From contig NZ_CP030287.1 of NCBI RefSeq assembly GCF_003287935.1, positions 6,475,227 to 6,539,226 of the forward strand: a stretch of DNA of 64,000 nt, written 5' to 3'. Numbering within the stretch: position 1 is the stretch's first letter; every line of letters starts with the position of its first letter. Under the pieces are notes generated by a model, which was not told where the DNA came from, ran no database searches, and saw only the letters and a list, made by a program, of their open reading frames with translations. The stretch is from Streptomyces sp. ICC1. Lineage in GTDB: Bacteria > Actinomycetota > Actinomycetes > Streptomycetales > Streptomycetaceae. A program made the position numbers and the translations under genes. Positions 16,975 through 26,426 of the stretch are shown here, piece after piece.

Positions 16975-18075
16975 ATGAGCACCACCAAGAAGATGGCGGG
17001 CGTCGCGCTCGCGGCCGCGCTCGGCGTCACCACGCTCAGCGCCTGCGGCGGCGGCGACGCCAAGGACAAGTCCGCGGGCGCGAGCGACGCCCCGAAGTCC
17101 AAGACGGTCACCCTCGTCTCGCACGACTCCTTCACAGCGACCGACACGGTCCTGAAGGAGTTCGAGCAGCAGAGCGGCTACACCGTCAAGGTCCTGAAGT
17201 CGGGCGACGCGGGCGCCGCGCTGAACCAGGAGATCCTGACCAAGGGCTCCCCGCGCGGCGACGTGTTCTTCGGCGTCGACAACACGCTGCTCTCGCGCGC
17301 CCTCGACAACGGCATCTTCACGCCGTACGAGGCCAAGGGGCTGGCCGGGGTGAAGCCCGAGTTCGTGCTCGACAAGGAGCACCGGGTCACCCCGATCGAC
17401 TCCGGTGACATCTGCGTCAACTACGACAAGGCCTACTTCGCGGACAAGAAGATCGCCCCGCCGCAGACGCTGGACGACCTGATCAAGCCGGAGTACAAGA
17501 ACCTGCTGGTCACCGAGAACGCGGCGACCTCCTCGCCCGGTCTCGGCTTCCTCCTCGCCTCCGTCGGCAAGTACGGCGACGAGGGCTGGAAGGACTACTG
17601 GAGCAAGCTGAAGGCCAACGGCGTCGAGGTCGTCGACGGTTGGGAGCAGGCCTACAACGAGCGCTTCTCCGGCTCGGCGGGCGGCAAGAAGGCCAAGGGC
17701 GACCGCCCGCTGGTCGTCTCCTACGCCTCCAGCCCGCCGGTCGAGGTGCTCTACGGCGAGCCGCAGCCGGCCGAGGCCCCGACGGGCGTCGCCACCGGCA
17801 CGTGCTTCCGCCAGACCGAGTTCGCGGGCCTGCTCAAGGGCGCGAAGAACGAGGAGGGCGGCAAGGCGCTCCTGGACTTCCTGATCTCCAAGAAGTTCCA
17901 GGAGGACATGCCGCTGCAGATGTTCGTGAACCCCGTGACCAAGGACGCGACGCTGCCCGAGCTGTTCACCAAGCACGGTGTCGTGATCGAGAAGCCGGAG
18001 ACGGTCGCCCCCGACGCCATCGCGAAGAACCGCGACCAGTGGGTCAAGGCGTGGACGACGCTCGTCGTGAAGTAG
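16975..18075 (+). CDS. thiB: Thiamine ABC transporter, substrate-binding lipoprotein
   Basis: The 366-residue protein has a lipoprotein signal with lipobox LSAC (Cys at residue 24). It then has a periplasmic-binding-protein fold with the ThiB-type start TVTLVSHDSF, a GDAGAALNQEIL segment and a FFGVDNTLLSRA region. It captures thiamine or its phosphates outside the membrane. GGAGGA precedes the ATG. The TPP riboswitch upstream supports the substrate call, which by family alone could also be iron or another small molecule. It is followed six bases later by the permease gene. Confidence 0.92.
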   Translation: MSTTKKMAGVALAAALGVTTLSACGGGDAKDKSAGASDAPKSKTVTLVSHDSFTATDTVLKEFEQQSGYTVKVLKSGDAGAALNQEILTKGSPRGDVFFGVDNTLLSRALDNGIFTPYEAKGLAGVKPEFVLDKEHRVTPIDSGDICVNYDKAYFADKKIAPPQTLDDLIKPEYKNLLVTENAATSSPGLGFLLASVGKYGDEGWKDYWSKLKANGVEVVDGWEQAYNERFSGSAGGKKAKGDRPLVVSYASSPPVEVLYGEPQPAEAPTGVATGTCFRQTEFAGLLKGAKNEEGGKALLDFLISKKFQEDMPLQMFVNPVTKDATLPELFTKHGVVIEKPETVAPDAIAKNRDQWVKAWTTLVVK

Positions 18076-18080
18076 GACGC

Positions 18081-19769
18081 GTGGCACACGCGGCGCAGGA
18101 GAAGGAGACGGAGAAGGAGAGCGGGCGGGCGACCGCCGTCAGGCTCGGCCTGATGGCCGTCCCGCTCCTCTTCTTCGGCCTGTTCTTCGCGTACCCCGTC
18201 GCCGCGATCGTCGGGCGCGGGCTCAAGACCGACACCGGCTGGCAGTTCGGCCGGATCGGCGAGGTGCTGGCCCGGCCCGACATCGGCGAGGTGCTCTGGT
18301 TCACCACCTGGCAGGCGCTCGCCTCGACGGCGCTCACGCTCCTGATCGCACTCCCCGGCGCGTACGTCTTCGCGCGCTTCGAGTTCCCCGGCAAACAACT
18401 GCTGCGGGCGCTCGTCACGGTGCCGTTCGTGCTGCCGACCGTCGTGGTCGGCACCGCGTTCCTCGCGCTCGTGGGGCGCAACGGCCTGCTGGACGAGGTG
18501 TGGGGGATCCGCCTCGACACGACCGTGTGGGCGATCTTGCTGGCGCACGTCTTCTTCAACTACGCCGTCGTCATCCGCACGGTCGGCGGCTTGTGGGCGC
18601 AGCTGGACCCGCGCCAGGAGGAAGCGGCCCGGGTGCTCGGTGCCGGGCGGTTCGCCGCCTGGCGCCGGGTGACGCTGCCCGCGCTCGGCCCGGCCGTGGC
18701 GGCCGCCTCGCTGATGGTGTTCCTGTTCACCTTCACCTCCTTCGGCGTCGTGCAGATCCTGGGAGGGCCCTCGTACTCCACCCTGGAGGTGGAGGTCTAC
18801 CGGCAGACCGCGCAGCTCCTGGACCTGCCGACGGCGGCCGTGCTGACGATGGTGCAGTTCGCCGCAGTCGGCGCGATCCTCGCCGTGCACGCCTGGACCG
18901 TGCGCAAGCGGGAGACCGCGCTGCGGCTCGTCGACCCGGGGCGGACCACGCACCGGCCGCGCGGCTGGGCGCAGCGCGCCCTGCTCGGCGGGGTGCTGCT
19001 GACGGTGGCGCTGCTGATCGTGCTCCCGCTCGGCGTGCTCGTGGAACGGTCCCTCGACGCCCCCGGCGGCTACGGGTTCGGCTTCTACCGGGCGCTCCAG
19101 GAAGTCGGCGCCGGCGGCGGCACCTTCCTGGTGCCGCCGCTCGAGGCGATCTGGAACTCCCTCCAGTACGCGCTCGCCGCCACCGCCATCGCGCTGCTGA
19201 TCGGCGGGCTGGCGGCCGCGGCCCTGACCAGGCGCGGCGGCCGGTTCGTACGGGGCTTCGACGCGCTGCTGATGCTGCCGCTCGGGGTGTCGGCCGTGAC
19301 GGTCGGCTTCGGCTTCCTCATCACCCTCGACGAGCCTCCGCTCGACCTGCGGACCTCGTGGATCCTGGTGCCCCTGGCGCAGGCGCTGGTGGGCGTGCCC
19401 TTCGTCGTACGGACCATGCTGCCGGTGCTGCGCGCGGTGGACGGCCGGCTGCGCGAGGCCGCCGCCGTGCTCGGCGCATCGCCGCTGCGGGTCTGGCGGG
19501 AGGTGGACCTGCCGATGGTGCGCCGGGCCCTGCTCATCGCGGCCGGCTTCGCCTTCGCCGTGTCCCTCGGGGAGTTCGGGGCGACCGTCTTCATCGCGCG
19601 GCCGGACCATCCGACGCTTCCGGTCGCGGTGGCGCGGCTGCTGGGCCGGGCGGGGGAGATGAACTACGGGCAGGCGATGGCCCTGAGCACGATCCTGATG
19701 CTGACGTGCGCGGTGTCGCTGCTCCTGCTGGAGCGGCTGCGACCCGACAAGACCTCCGGAGAGTTCTGA
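18081..19769 (+). CDS. thiP: Thiamine ABC transporter, fused two-module permease
   Basis: This 562-residue protein has about 12 membrane spans in two homologous halves, each with a permease EAA loop (EEAARVLGAGRFAAWRRVTLP in the first, EAAAVLGASPLRVWREVDLP in the second). This is the fused double-permease form used by ThiP and ferric-iron transporters. It begins with GTG 18081, five bases after the thiB stop, with GTAGGA upstream. The stop overlaps the ATPase start (TGATG). Together with ThiB and the ATPase it forms the thiamine importer, under the TPP riboswitch. Confidence 0.9.
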   Translation: MAHAAQEKETEKESGRATAVRLGLMAVPLLFFGLFFAYPVAAIVGRGLKTDTGWQFGRIGEVLARPDIGEVLWFTTWQALASTALTLLIALPGAYVFARFEFPGKQLLRALVTVPFVLPTVVVGTAFLALVGRNGLLDEVWGIRLDTTVWAILLAHVFFNYAVVIRTVGGLWAQLDPRQEEAARVLGAGRFAAWRRVTLPALGPAVAAASLMVFLFTFTSFGVVQILGGPSYSTLEVEVYRQTAQLLDLPTAAVLTMVQFAAVGAILAVHAWTVRKRETALRLVDPGRTTHRPRGWAQRALLGGVLLTVALLIVLPLGVLVERSLDAPGGYGFGFYRALQEVGAGGGTFLVPPLEAIWNSLQYALAATAIALLIGGLAAAALTRRGGRFVRGFDALLMLPLGVSAVTVGFGFLITLDEPPLDLRTSWILVPLAQALVGVPFVVRTMLPVLRAVDGRLREAAAVLGASPLRVWREVDLPMVRRALLIAAGFAFAVSLGEFGATVFIARPDHPTLPVAVARLLGRAGEMNYGQAMALSTILMLTCAVSLLLLERLRPDKTSGEF

Positions 19770-20800
19770 TGACCCTGCTTCAGCTGGAAGGGGTGTCGGT
19801 CCGCTTCGGTGAGCGCGCGGTCGTGGACGCCGTGGACCTCGCGGTCGCCGAGCACGAGACCGTGTGCGTGCTGGGGCCGAGCGGGAGCGGCAAGTCGACC
19901 CTGCTGCGGGTCGTGGCCGGCCTCCAGTCCGTCTCGGGCGGGCGGGTGGTGCTGGGCGGCGCCGACCAGGCCGGGGTGCCCGTGCACCGGCGGGGGGTGG
20001 GCCTGATGTTCCAGGACCACCAGCTGTTCCCGCACCGGGACGTGGGCGGGAACGTCGCCTTCGGCCTGCGGATGCGGGGCTCCGGGCACACGCCGAAGAA
20101 GGCGTACGAGGCCCGGGTCGCCGAGCTGTTGGAACTGGTCGGGCTTCCCGGGGCGCAGCGCCGGGCGGTGGCCTCGCTCTCCGGCGGCGAGCAGCAGCGG
20201 GTCGCGCTGGCCCGGGCGCTGGCGCCGTCACCGCGGGTGCTGATGCTGGACGAACCGCTCGGGCAGCTGGACCGGGGGCTGCGCGAGCGGCTCGTCGTGG
20301 AGCTGCGGGGGCTGTTCGCGCGTCTGGGGACCACCGTGCTGGCCGTCACGCACGACCAGGGTGAGGCGTTCGCGCTGGCCGACCGGGTGGTCGTGATGCG
20401 GGACGGGCGGATCGCGCAGGCGGGGACTCCGCTGGAGGTGTGGGAGCGGCCGGCTTCGGAGTTCGTGGCGCGGTTCCTGGGCTTCGAGAACGTGATCGCG
20501 GCCGTGGTGTCGGGCGGGGTGGCCGCGACTCCCTGGGGCAAGGTCCCGGTGGCGGCCGGGTCGCCGGAGGGGGACCGGAAGGTACTGGTCCGGCCGGCCG
20601 GGGTCGTGCTGTCTCCCGAGGGGCTGGGCTGCGAGGTCGTCACCCGGACCTTTCGGGGCACGCACGTCGCGCTGCTGCTGCGGCCCGAGGCGGGCCCGCT
20701 GCTCGAGGCGGAGTGCGGGCTGGCCGGGGCGCCGGCGGTCGGGGACCGGGTCGCGGTGGGCTTCGCCCCCGCCGAGGTGGTCGTCCTCCCGGCGGAGTAG
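19769..20800 (+). CDS. thiQ: Thiamine ABC transporter ATPase
   Basis: The 343-residue protein has Walker A GPSGSGKST, the Q-loop region MFQDHQLFPH, the signature LSGGEQQRV and Walker B VLMLDEP followed by the H-loop VTHDQGEA. A C-terminal TOBE-like beta domain (from about residue 240) makes it longer than E. coli ThiQ, as in the iron/sulfate/spermidine ATPase branch. It powers import through the fused permease encoded just upstream and overlaps that gene. The symbol is given by operon context and riboswitch control. Confidence 0.9.
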   Translation: MTLLQLEGVSVRFGERAVVDAVDLAVAEHETVCVLGPSGSGKSTLLRVVAGLQSVSGGRVVLGGADQAGVPVHRRGVGLMFQDHQLFPHRDVGGNVAFGLRMRGSGHTPKKAYEARVAELLELVGLPGAQRRAVASLSGGEQQRVALARALAPSPRVLMLDEPLGQLDRGLRERLVVELRGLFARLGTTVLAVTHDQGEAFALADRVVVMRDGRIAQAGTPLEVWERPASEFVARFLGFENVIAAVVSGGVAATPWGKVPVAAGSPEGDRKVLVRPAGVVLSPEGLGCEVVTRTFRGTHVALLLRPEAGPLLEAECGLAGAPAVGDRVAVGFAPAEVVVLPAE

Positions 20801-20854
20801 GGCCGCTGCGCCCCGCCCCCCGGGCTCGGGTGCTGCGGCCCCGGCCCCCTGGGC

Positions 20855-21754
20855 TCAGATGCCGGCGGGGGTGAGTTCCGCCTCCTCCTCGGCGCCCTCG
20901 TGGTTGCCGAACCAGGCGACCGCCACCGCGCCGGTGACCGCCAGCACGAAGCCGAGGACCGCCAGCCAGGCCATGCCGGGGCGGGAGGCGTCGCCGAGCC
21001 ACAGGACGCCGATCGCGCCGGGGAGCACGGTTTCGCCGACCACCAGCGCGGCGGTGGCTCCGTTCACCGAGCCGATCTGCAGCGCCACCGTGTGCAGGTA
21101 CATGCCGCCGACCCCCGCCAGGACGATGGCGTAGAGGGCCGGGTCGGCCAGCAGGGCCGGGAAGGAGAACGGCTCGACGCCGTTCAGGATGCGGACCCCG
21201 ACGCCCAGGGCGCCGAAGGCCAGGCCCGAGAGCAGGCCCGCCAGGATCGCGGCCCGGCCGCCGAGGAGGCGTACGGCCACGGTGCCGCCCACGATGATCA
21301 GCAGGGTCACCGCCAGCAGCCACCAGTGCGTGGCCGACGGCGCGTGGTGGCCGCCCTCGTGGCCCGCGGCGGTCGCCAGCAGGACCAGGGCCGTGCAGAC
21401 GACCCCGATCGAGGTCCACTCCTTGCGCGTCAGGCGGATGCCCAGCATCTTCACGCTGAGCACGGCCGTGACCACCAGGTTGGCACTGATCACGGTCTGT
21501 GAGAGGAAGAGCGGCAGGAGGCGCGCGGCCAGGGCGCCGAGGCCGAAGCCCACGAAGTCCAGGATCGTGCCGACGATGAACTCCCAGGTCATCGCCGCCT
21601 TCGCGGTGGAGGAGAGGTTGGGGCCGCCATGCTGCGTGACTCCGTCGGCGGCCGGCGACGAGCGGGCCGCCCGCCGGGATCCCACGGCTTGCAGGACGGA
21701 TCCCGTGCCGTAGCAGATGGATGCCGCGATGGCGGTCAGAAGGCCTATGAGCAC
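20855..21754 (-). CDS. DMT-superfamily (EamA-like) membrane transporter
   Basis: The 299-residue protein has about ten membrane spans in two EamA-like halves, the layout of drug/metabolite transporters. The GTG start (21754) has GGAG in its leader. The substrate is unknown; efflux of a metabolite is the usual guess. It is convergent with thiQ, 54 bases apart, and shows no obvious functional tie to it. The N-terminal loop with Ser/Ala/His between spans one and two is longer than usual. Confidence 0.75.
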   Translation of the reverse strand: MLIGLLTAIAASICYGTGSVLQAVGSRRAARSSPAADGVTQHGGPNLSSTAKAAMTWEFIVGTILDFVGFGLGALAARLLPLFLSQTVISANLVVTAVLSVKMLGIRLTRKEWTSIGVVCTALVLLATAAGHEGGHHAPSATHWWLLAVTLLIIVGGTVAVRLLGGRAAILAGLLSGLAFGALGVGVRILNGVEPFSFPALLADPALYAIVLAGVGGMYLHTVALQIGSVNGATAALVVGETVLPGAIGVLWLGDASRPGMAWLAVLGFVLAVTGAVAVAWFGNHEGAEEEAELTPAGI

Positions 21755-21841
21755 CCGGGGGCTCCGTTCACGTCTGGCAGGTTCTGCGTTGTGCGTACCT
21801 CTTCCAGACGTGTGAAAGGGGCGGGAAGTTGCCTGCGGGGG

Positions 21842-22945
21842 TCAGCTCATCGAAGCGAGGGCGTCCGGGACCTCGTCCACGGAGTCGACCAGCGCGATCC
21901 GGGACTCCATCGCCCGGCCGCGGGCCAGCGCCTGGAGCAGCGGCCAGACCGGGAGGTGCTGGGTCCAGTGGGCGCGGTCGACGAGGATCATCGGGGTCGG
22001 CGCGCCCCGGGAACCGTAGTAGTTCGGCGTCACGCTGTCGAAGACCTCCTGGACGGTCCCCGCGGCGCCCGGCAGGAAGACCACGCCCGCGTTGGACCGG
22101 GCGAGGAGCCCGTCCTCCCGGGTGGCGTTCGCGAAGTACTTCGCGATGTGCCCGGCGAAGGCGTTCGGCGGCTCGTGCCCGTAGAACCAGGTCGGGATGC
22201 CCACCGAATCGCCGCCGGGCGCGGCCGGCCAGCGTTCGCGCACGGCGAAGGCCGCCTTCGCCCAGCCGGAGACGGAGGGGGTGAAGGAAGGCACCGTGGC
22301 CAGGATCTTCAGGGCCTCGGGCAAGGCGTCGTCGGGGGCCGGGGCGAGGTACGCGCCGAGGTTGGCCGCCTCCATCGCGCCCGGGCCGCCGCCGGTGGCG
22401 ACGGTGAGCCCGGAGCGGGTCAGGGTCCGGCCGAGCTCCGCCGCGCCCTGGTACTCGCCGCCGCCGCGGGCCATGGCGTGGCCGCCCATCACACCGACCA
22501 CGCGGGCGCCGGCGAGGCGTTCGTCGAGGGCGTCGGAGATGGCGTCGTCGTGGATGGAGCGCAGCATCGAGGAGAAGACGTCGCCGTCGGCCTTGGTCTC
22601 CTGGAACCAGGCGTAGGACTCGGCGTCCGGGGTGGCCTCGTAGCCGGCGGGCAGTCCCGCGAACAACTCCTCGGCCGTGTACAGCAGCCCCCGGTACGGG
22701 TTGAAGGGCAGGTCGGGGACGGGCGGGAAGACCAGGGCGCCGTCCGCGCGCACCTTGACCGAGGCGTCGGGCTCCATCGCGCAGCCCAGGAACACGGCGG
22801 CCGAGGTGTCGGCGGACAGCAGCGCGAAGGTCCGCTCCAGCAGGTTGACCGACTGGATGCGGTAGCCGCTGAGCGAGCCGCGGGCCGCCACCTGGTCGAA
22901 TTCGGTGAGCGTCTCGATCTCGGTCTTGATGTATCCGTTGACCAT
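21842..22945 (-). CDS. LOG-family protein (lysine decarboxylase-like Rossmann protein)
   Basis: The 367-residue protein contains the LOG/TIGR00730-type region VVGVMGGHAMARGG, GLTVATGGGPGAMEAAN and FLPGAAGTVQEVFD, a variant of the PGGxGTxxE catalytic signature. The LOG family includes cytokinin-nucleotide phosphoribohydrolases and was long mis-annotated as lysine decarboxylase. The extra N-terminal 150 residues are typical of the larger bacterial form. The start is ATG 22945, where an AGGG lies about ten bases upstream. The physiological substrate in Streptomyces is not known to me. It lies alone between two membrane-protein genes. Confidence 0.8.
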   Translation of the reverse strand: MVNGYIKTEIETLTEFDQVAARGSLSGYRIQSVNLLERTFALLSADTSAAVFLGCAMEPDASVKVRADGALVFPPVPDLPFNPYRGLLYTAEELFAGLPAGYEATPDAESYAWFQETKADGDVFSSMLRSIHDDAISDALDERLAGARVVGVMGGHAMARGGGEYQGAAELGRTLTRSGLTVATGGGPGAMEAANLGAYLAPAPDDALPEALKILATVPSFTPSVSGWAKAAFAVRERWPAAPGGDSVGIPTWFYGHEPPNAFAGHIAKYFANATREDGLLARSNAGVVFLPGAAGTVQEVFDSVTPNYYGSRGAPTPMILVDRAHWTQHLPVWPLLQALARGRAMESRIALVDSVDEVPDALASMS

Positions 22946-22971
22946 TCGGCTCACCCTAAGGGCTGCCCGCC

Positions 22972-24045
22972 TCAGCGGGTCAATGCCAGCGACGTCAGCT
23001 GTGACACACCCCAGCTGATCGCCAGGCACGCGGTGACGAGCGCCGTGGCCCGTACGGTCGCGGCCGTACGCAGGACCCCGCTCGGGGCGCCGAGGCCGGC
23101 CAGTGTCTCGCGGGTGGCGGCCCGGGCCTGGCGGACCTCGACCGCGGATGTGAGAAGGGTCGCTCCCGCGCACAGCACGACCAGGGCCGCGGCGGGCGCG
23201 GTCAGCGGGCCGAGCGGGACGTGCAGGCCTCCGTGTCCGCGCAGGGCCGAGGCGCTGAGGGCGCCCGCGGCGACGGCGCACAGGACGCCGAGGGGTGCGC
23301 CGAGCCGGGGAGCCTCCTCTTGCAGGGTCCGGCCGGCCAGCAGCCGCAGCGCGCCCGGGCGGACGGCCTGGACGAGCGTCCCGCAGGCGTAGGCCAGACC
23401 CGGACCGGCGAGGGCGAGCCCGACGGCGGTCAGCGCCCAGCCGGCGGGCAGGGCGGCGCCGCCGGGTGCGGCGTAGGCCAGGGCGGCGAGCCCGCAGGCG
23501 GTGAGGGCGATGCCCCAGGGCAGCACGGTCTGCGGGGCCGGCCGGGGGTGGGGGCGCAGGGCCAGGGCTGTGGCGGCCGAGGCCGCCAGCGGCAGCAGGG
23601 CCAGCAGGGTGAGGGCGGCGGCGACGGGCAGCGGCCGGTCGGCGTGCAGGAGCCGCACCCCGGCGCCGTCGAAGGGCAGCCCGGCGACGTCTCCGCGCAG
23701 ATGGAGGAAGACGGCCAGGGCCACGGCGCTGCCGAGGGCGCAGGCGACGGCGGTGGAGATCGTCGCGATCAGGGTGAGCCGCAGTGGTCCCAGCCCGGCG
23801 GCGTCGAGGCCTTCCCGGGGCCGCGTCGCCGGGTCGCTGCGGGCCACGGCGACGGCGAACTGGACGGTGACGGCGAGCGGCACGAGGGCCCACAGCAGCT
23901 GGGGGAACGATCCGGCAGACCGGGCCGTGGCGTCCGCGAGCACGTACAGCAGCAGGAAGCCGCTGCCGGCCGAGGCCGCGGCGACCAGCAGCCGGCGCAG
24001 CTGGACGAGCGGGCGGGAGCCGCGGGCTAGGCGGAGAGCGAGCAC
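22972..24045 (-). CDS. Polytopic membrane protein, ABC-permease-like
   Basis: The 357-residue product, started at GTG 24045 with GGAGGA upstream, has about ten hydrophobic segments separated by Arg-rich loops. The C-terminal part ([17 protein letters not shown] followed by three spans) resembles the end of FtsX-type permeases. No ATPase gene is adjacent, so either the partner is elsewhere or it is not a transporter. I do not recognise the family with confidence. It is divergent from cynS by about 95 bases. Confidence 0.55.
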   Translation of the reverse strand: MLALRLARGSRPLVQLRRLLVAAASAGSGFLLLYVLADATARSAGSFPQLLWALVPLAVTVQFAVAVARSDPATRPREGLDAAGLGPLRLTLIATISTAVACALGSAVALAVFLHLRGDVAGLPFDGAGVRLLHADRPLPVAAALTLLALLPLAASAATALALRPHPRPAPQTVLPWGIALTACGLAALAYAAPGGAALPAGWALTAVGLALAGPGLAYACGTLVQAVRPGALRLLAGRTLQEEAPRLGAPLGVLCAVAAGALSASALRGHGGLHVPLGPLTAPAAALVVLCAGATLLTSAVEVRQARAATRETLAGLGAPSGVLRTAATVRATALVTACLAISWGVSQLTSLALTR

Positions 24046-24139
24046 GCGGGCTGGTCCTCCGGGGGCTGGGGGAGTGGCTCCTTCGACCCCTCCACCCCTC
24101 CACCCCTCCGCGAGAACGAGCAAAGGAAACCGACCTCTC

Positions 24140-24610
24140 ATGGTGCACGCCCAGTTCGACCCCGCCGCCCGCCAGGCCCTGGCCATCGCCGCCGTCGAGG
24201 CCAAGACCCGCAAGGACCTCACCTGGCGCCAGATCGCCGAGCCGACCGGCCTCTCGGTCGCCTTCGTCACCGCGGCCCTGCTGGGCCAGCACCCCCTGCC
24301 CACCGGCGCCGCCGAGGCCGCGGCCGGGATCCTCGGCCTGGACGCCGACGCCGCGCTGCTGCTGCAGACCATCCCGACCCGCGGTTCCCTCCCCGGCTCC
24401 GTCCCGACGGACCCGACGATCTACCGGTTCCACGAGATGCTCCAGGTGTACGGGACCACGCTGAAGGCCCTGGTCCACGAGGAGTTCGGCGACGGCATCA
24501 TCAGCGCGATCAACTTCAAGCTGGACGTGCGGAAGGTCGCCGACCCCGACGGCGGCGAGCGCGCGGTCATCACCCTGGACGGCAAGTACCTCCCGACCAA
24601 GCCGTTCTGA
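24140..24610 (+). CDS. cynS: Cyanate hydratase (cyanase)
   Basis: The protein is 156 residues, the same length as E. coli CynS, and keeps the catalytic triad at the same numbers: R96 and E99 in [11 protein letters not shown], and S122 in [10 protein letters not shown]. The N-terminal helical DNA-binding-like domain of the cyanase fold precedes them. The enzyme converts cyanate and bicarbonate to ammonia and CO2 as a decamer. It has no neighbouring carbonic anhydrase or cyanate transporter gene. Cyanate detoxification would release ammonium, which fits the nitrogen genes 2 kb downstream. Confidence 0.95.
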   Translation: MVHAQFDPAARQALAIAAVEAKTRKDLTWRQIAEPTGLSVAFVTAALLGQHPLPTGAAEAAAGILGLDADAALLLQTIPTRGSLPGSVPTDPTIYRFHEMLQVYGTTLKALVHEEFGDGIISAINFKLDVRKVADPDGGERAVITLDGKYLPTKPF

Positions 24611-24618
24611 GCGAGAGG

Positions 24619-25029
24619 TCAGTCCTCGGCGAGGACGAAGTGCGTCCCCAGGCCGTCGGCGTCGACGTGGACGACGTGCCGGCCCGCCCGGACGGTCTGG
24701 GTGCCGGCGGCGGTCCAGGATCCGTCGGGTCCGGCGGCGCCGGGCAGCGGCGTCCACACCTCCAGGAAGGTGCTGCCGTCGGGGTTGGTGCCGCTCTCGA
24801 CCATGCGGGTGCCCTCGGCGCGCAGGGTCCCGACGTCGTGGCCGGGTTCGCCGACGTCGTGGTGGAAGGTGACCTGCTCGCCGTCGTAGGCGGTGGTCCC
24901 GGCGAAGCCGCGGCTGTCCGCGTAGAAGGCGCCGGACTGGATCCACACGACGTGCCCGGTCTCCAGGAGCGGGCCGCCGTCACGGCTGATGCCGGCGCGC
25001 AGCCAGGCGCCGGGGGTGGGAGCGTCCAT
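24619..25029 (-). CDS. Conserved hypothetical protein with repeated beta segments
   Basis: The 136-residue protein has alternating hydrophobic strands (GHVVWIQSGAFYADSRGFAGTT, RHVVHVDADGLGTHFVL) and no signal peptide or membrane segment. The pattern suggests a small beta barrel or lipocalin-like fold. No catalytic motif is visible and I do not recognise the family. It is convergent with cynS with only eight bases between stops. Confidence 0.6.
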   Translation of the reverse strand: MDAPTPGAWLRAGISRDGGPLLETGHVVWIQSGAFYADSRGFAGTTAYDGEQVTFHHDVGEPGHDVGTLRAEGTRMVESGTNPDGSTFLEVWTPLPGAAGPDGSWTAAGTQTVRAGRHVVHVDADGLGTHFVLAED

Positions 25030-25212
25030 GTGCCCCAGGGTGTCAGAGAGCGGAGGCGGACCGGGGGTCCACGCGCACCGGAGTCCGGATTCCGGATAGC
25101 GGACGCCCCCGCCGGTTCACCGCAGGGCCAGCTGTGCGTCGCCCTGTCGCAGTGCCTTACGATCGCGGTGCCCCGTGTGCTCGGGGAGGTCATTGCGGTC
25201 TGGGGGAGTCTC

Positions 25213-25647
25213 GTGTCTCGCGTTGTCGGCTATGCGTCCGGCGTGTTCGACCTCTTCCACATCGGGCACGTGAACCTCCTGCGGCATGCCCGCGGCCAGT
25301 GCGACCACCTCGTGGCCGGCGTGCTGACCGACGAGGCCGCGGGCCACAAGGGGCACGCCCCGGTGGTGCCGCTCCACGAGCGCCTCGAGATCGTGAGCTC
25401 GGTCAAGTTCGTCGACGAGGCCGTCGTCGACACCACGCTCGAGAAGATGGAGGCCTGGCGGCAGGTCGGCTTCCACCGCCTGTTCAAGGGCGAGGACTGG
25501 AAGGGGACCCTCCGCGGCGCCCAATGGGAGCGCGACTTCGCGGAGGTGGGGGTCGAGGTCGTGTACCTCCCCTACACCATGCACGTCTCCAGCACGACGC
25601 TGCGGAAGCTGCTGCAGGTGCTCGTCGACACCGGCGACCGCCGCTGA
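25213..25647 (+). CDS. Cytidylyltransferase-like (glycerol-3-phosphate cytidylyltransferase family) protein
   Basis: The 144-residue protein has the nucleotidyltransferase motif FDLFHIGHVNLL (HxGH) and the downstream SSTTLR segment that replaces the RTxGxSTT motif of TagD-type enzymes. GTG 25213 follows a GGGGGAG leader. Such enzymes activate glycerol phosphate, choline phosphate or similar with CTP for teichoic acid or lipid synthesis, or load AMP in related forms. No teichoic acid genes are adjacent. The family is clear and the substrate is not. Confidence 0.78.
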   Translation: MSRVVGYASGVFDLFHIGHVNLLRHARGQCDHLVAGVLTDEAAGHKGHAPVVPLHERLEIVSSVKFVDEAVVDTTLEKMEAWRQVGFHRLFKGEDWKGTLRGAQWERDFAEVGVEVVYLPYTMHVSSTTLRKLLQVLVDTGDRR

Positions 25648-25699
25648 CCCGCAGAGCACGGACCGCAGGGCCGGCACGGTTCGAAGAGAAGGATCCGAT

Positions 25700-26314
25700 G
25701 TGAACAGCGCGTTCGAGGACGTCCCGCCCACCACCCTCGCCGACCTGCTGGGCCGCGAGCAGGTCATGGACATCGGCATCCGCCCGCTGTGGGACTCTCC
25801 GCGCGTGGCGGGACCCGCGTACACCGTGCGCTGCGAGCCCGGCGACAACCTGATGCTGCACGCCGCGATCTACCGCGCGCAGCCCGGCTCGGTCGTCGTC
25901 GTGGAGTCGGGCGACGTGGACCACGCCCTGGCCGGCGGCAACGTGTGCGCCGTAGCCCAGCGCCGGGGCATCGCCGCCTTCGTGGTCGACGGGGTCATCC
26001 GCGACCTCGGCGAGGTGCGCGAGGCGGGCTTCCCCGTCTTCGCCCGGGGCGTCGTCCCGATCCCGGGGACGAAGAAGAAGATCGGCTCGCTCGGCGAACC
26101 GGTCCGGGTCGGCGGCGTGACCGTGCACCCCGGCGACATCGTGGTGGCGGACGAGGAGGGCATCGTGGTCACCCCCGCCGCCCGCCGTGAGGAGATCCTG
26201 CTCGCCGCACGGGCCAAGCTGGCCGAGGAGTCCGCGGAATCCCTGGACGCCTGGGAGGAGCGGCACCGCTCCCGGATCGAGAAGGCGCTGGCCGCCCTGG
26301 GCTTCACGGGCTGA
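25700..26314 (+). CDS. RraA-family protein (4-hydroxy-4-methyl-2-oxoglutarate aldolase-like)
   Basis: The 204-residue protein begins with GTG 25700 and has the RraA fold signature GDNLMLHAAIY, AQRRGIAAFVVDGVIRDLGEVRE and PGDIVVADEEGIVV. The DGxxRD motif is the pyruvate/metal site of class II HMG/CHA aldolases. Some members regulate RNase E in proteobacteria, others are aldolases or were named dimethylmenaquinone methyltransferase in error. In Streptomyces the aldolase or a moonlighting role is the better guess. It is convergent with the ammonium transporter pair. Confidence 0.8.
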   Translation: MNSAFEDVPPTTLADLLGREQVMDIGIRPLWDSPRVAGPAYTVRCEPGDNLMLHAAIYRAQPGSVVVVESGDVDHALAGGNVCAVAQRRGIAAFVVDGVIRDLGEVREAGFPVFARGVVPIPGTKKKIGSLGEPVRVGGVTVHPGDIVVADEEGIVVTPAARREEILLAARAKLAEESAESLDAWEERHRSRIEKALAALGFTG

Positions 26315-26426
26315 CCCGGTCCGTCGACGCAGGCGGAGTCCCGGACGGGCGGGCCCGCCGCGCTCCTTCGGCGGGGAGTCGGGCCCTCGCCGCCCGGCTC
26401 CGGCAGACCGGCCACGCCGACCGTGC

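Noticed and set aside
22972..24372. Longer start at 24372 for the permease-like membrane protein
   Set aside because: The extension overlaps cynS on the other strand and is low complexity; GTG 24045 has a GGAGGA site.
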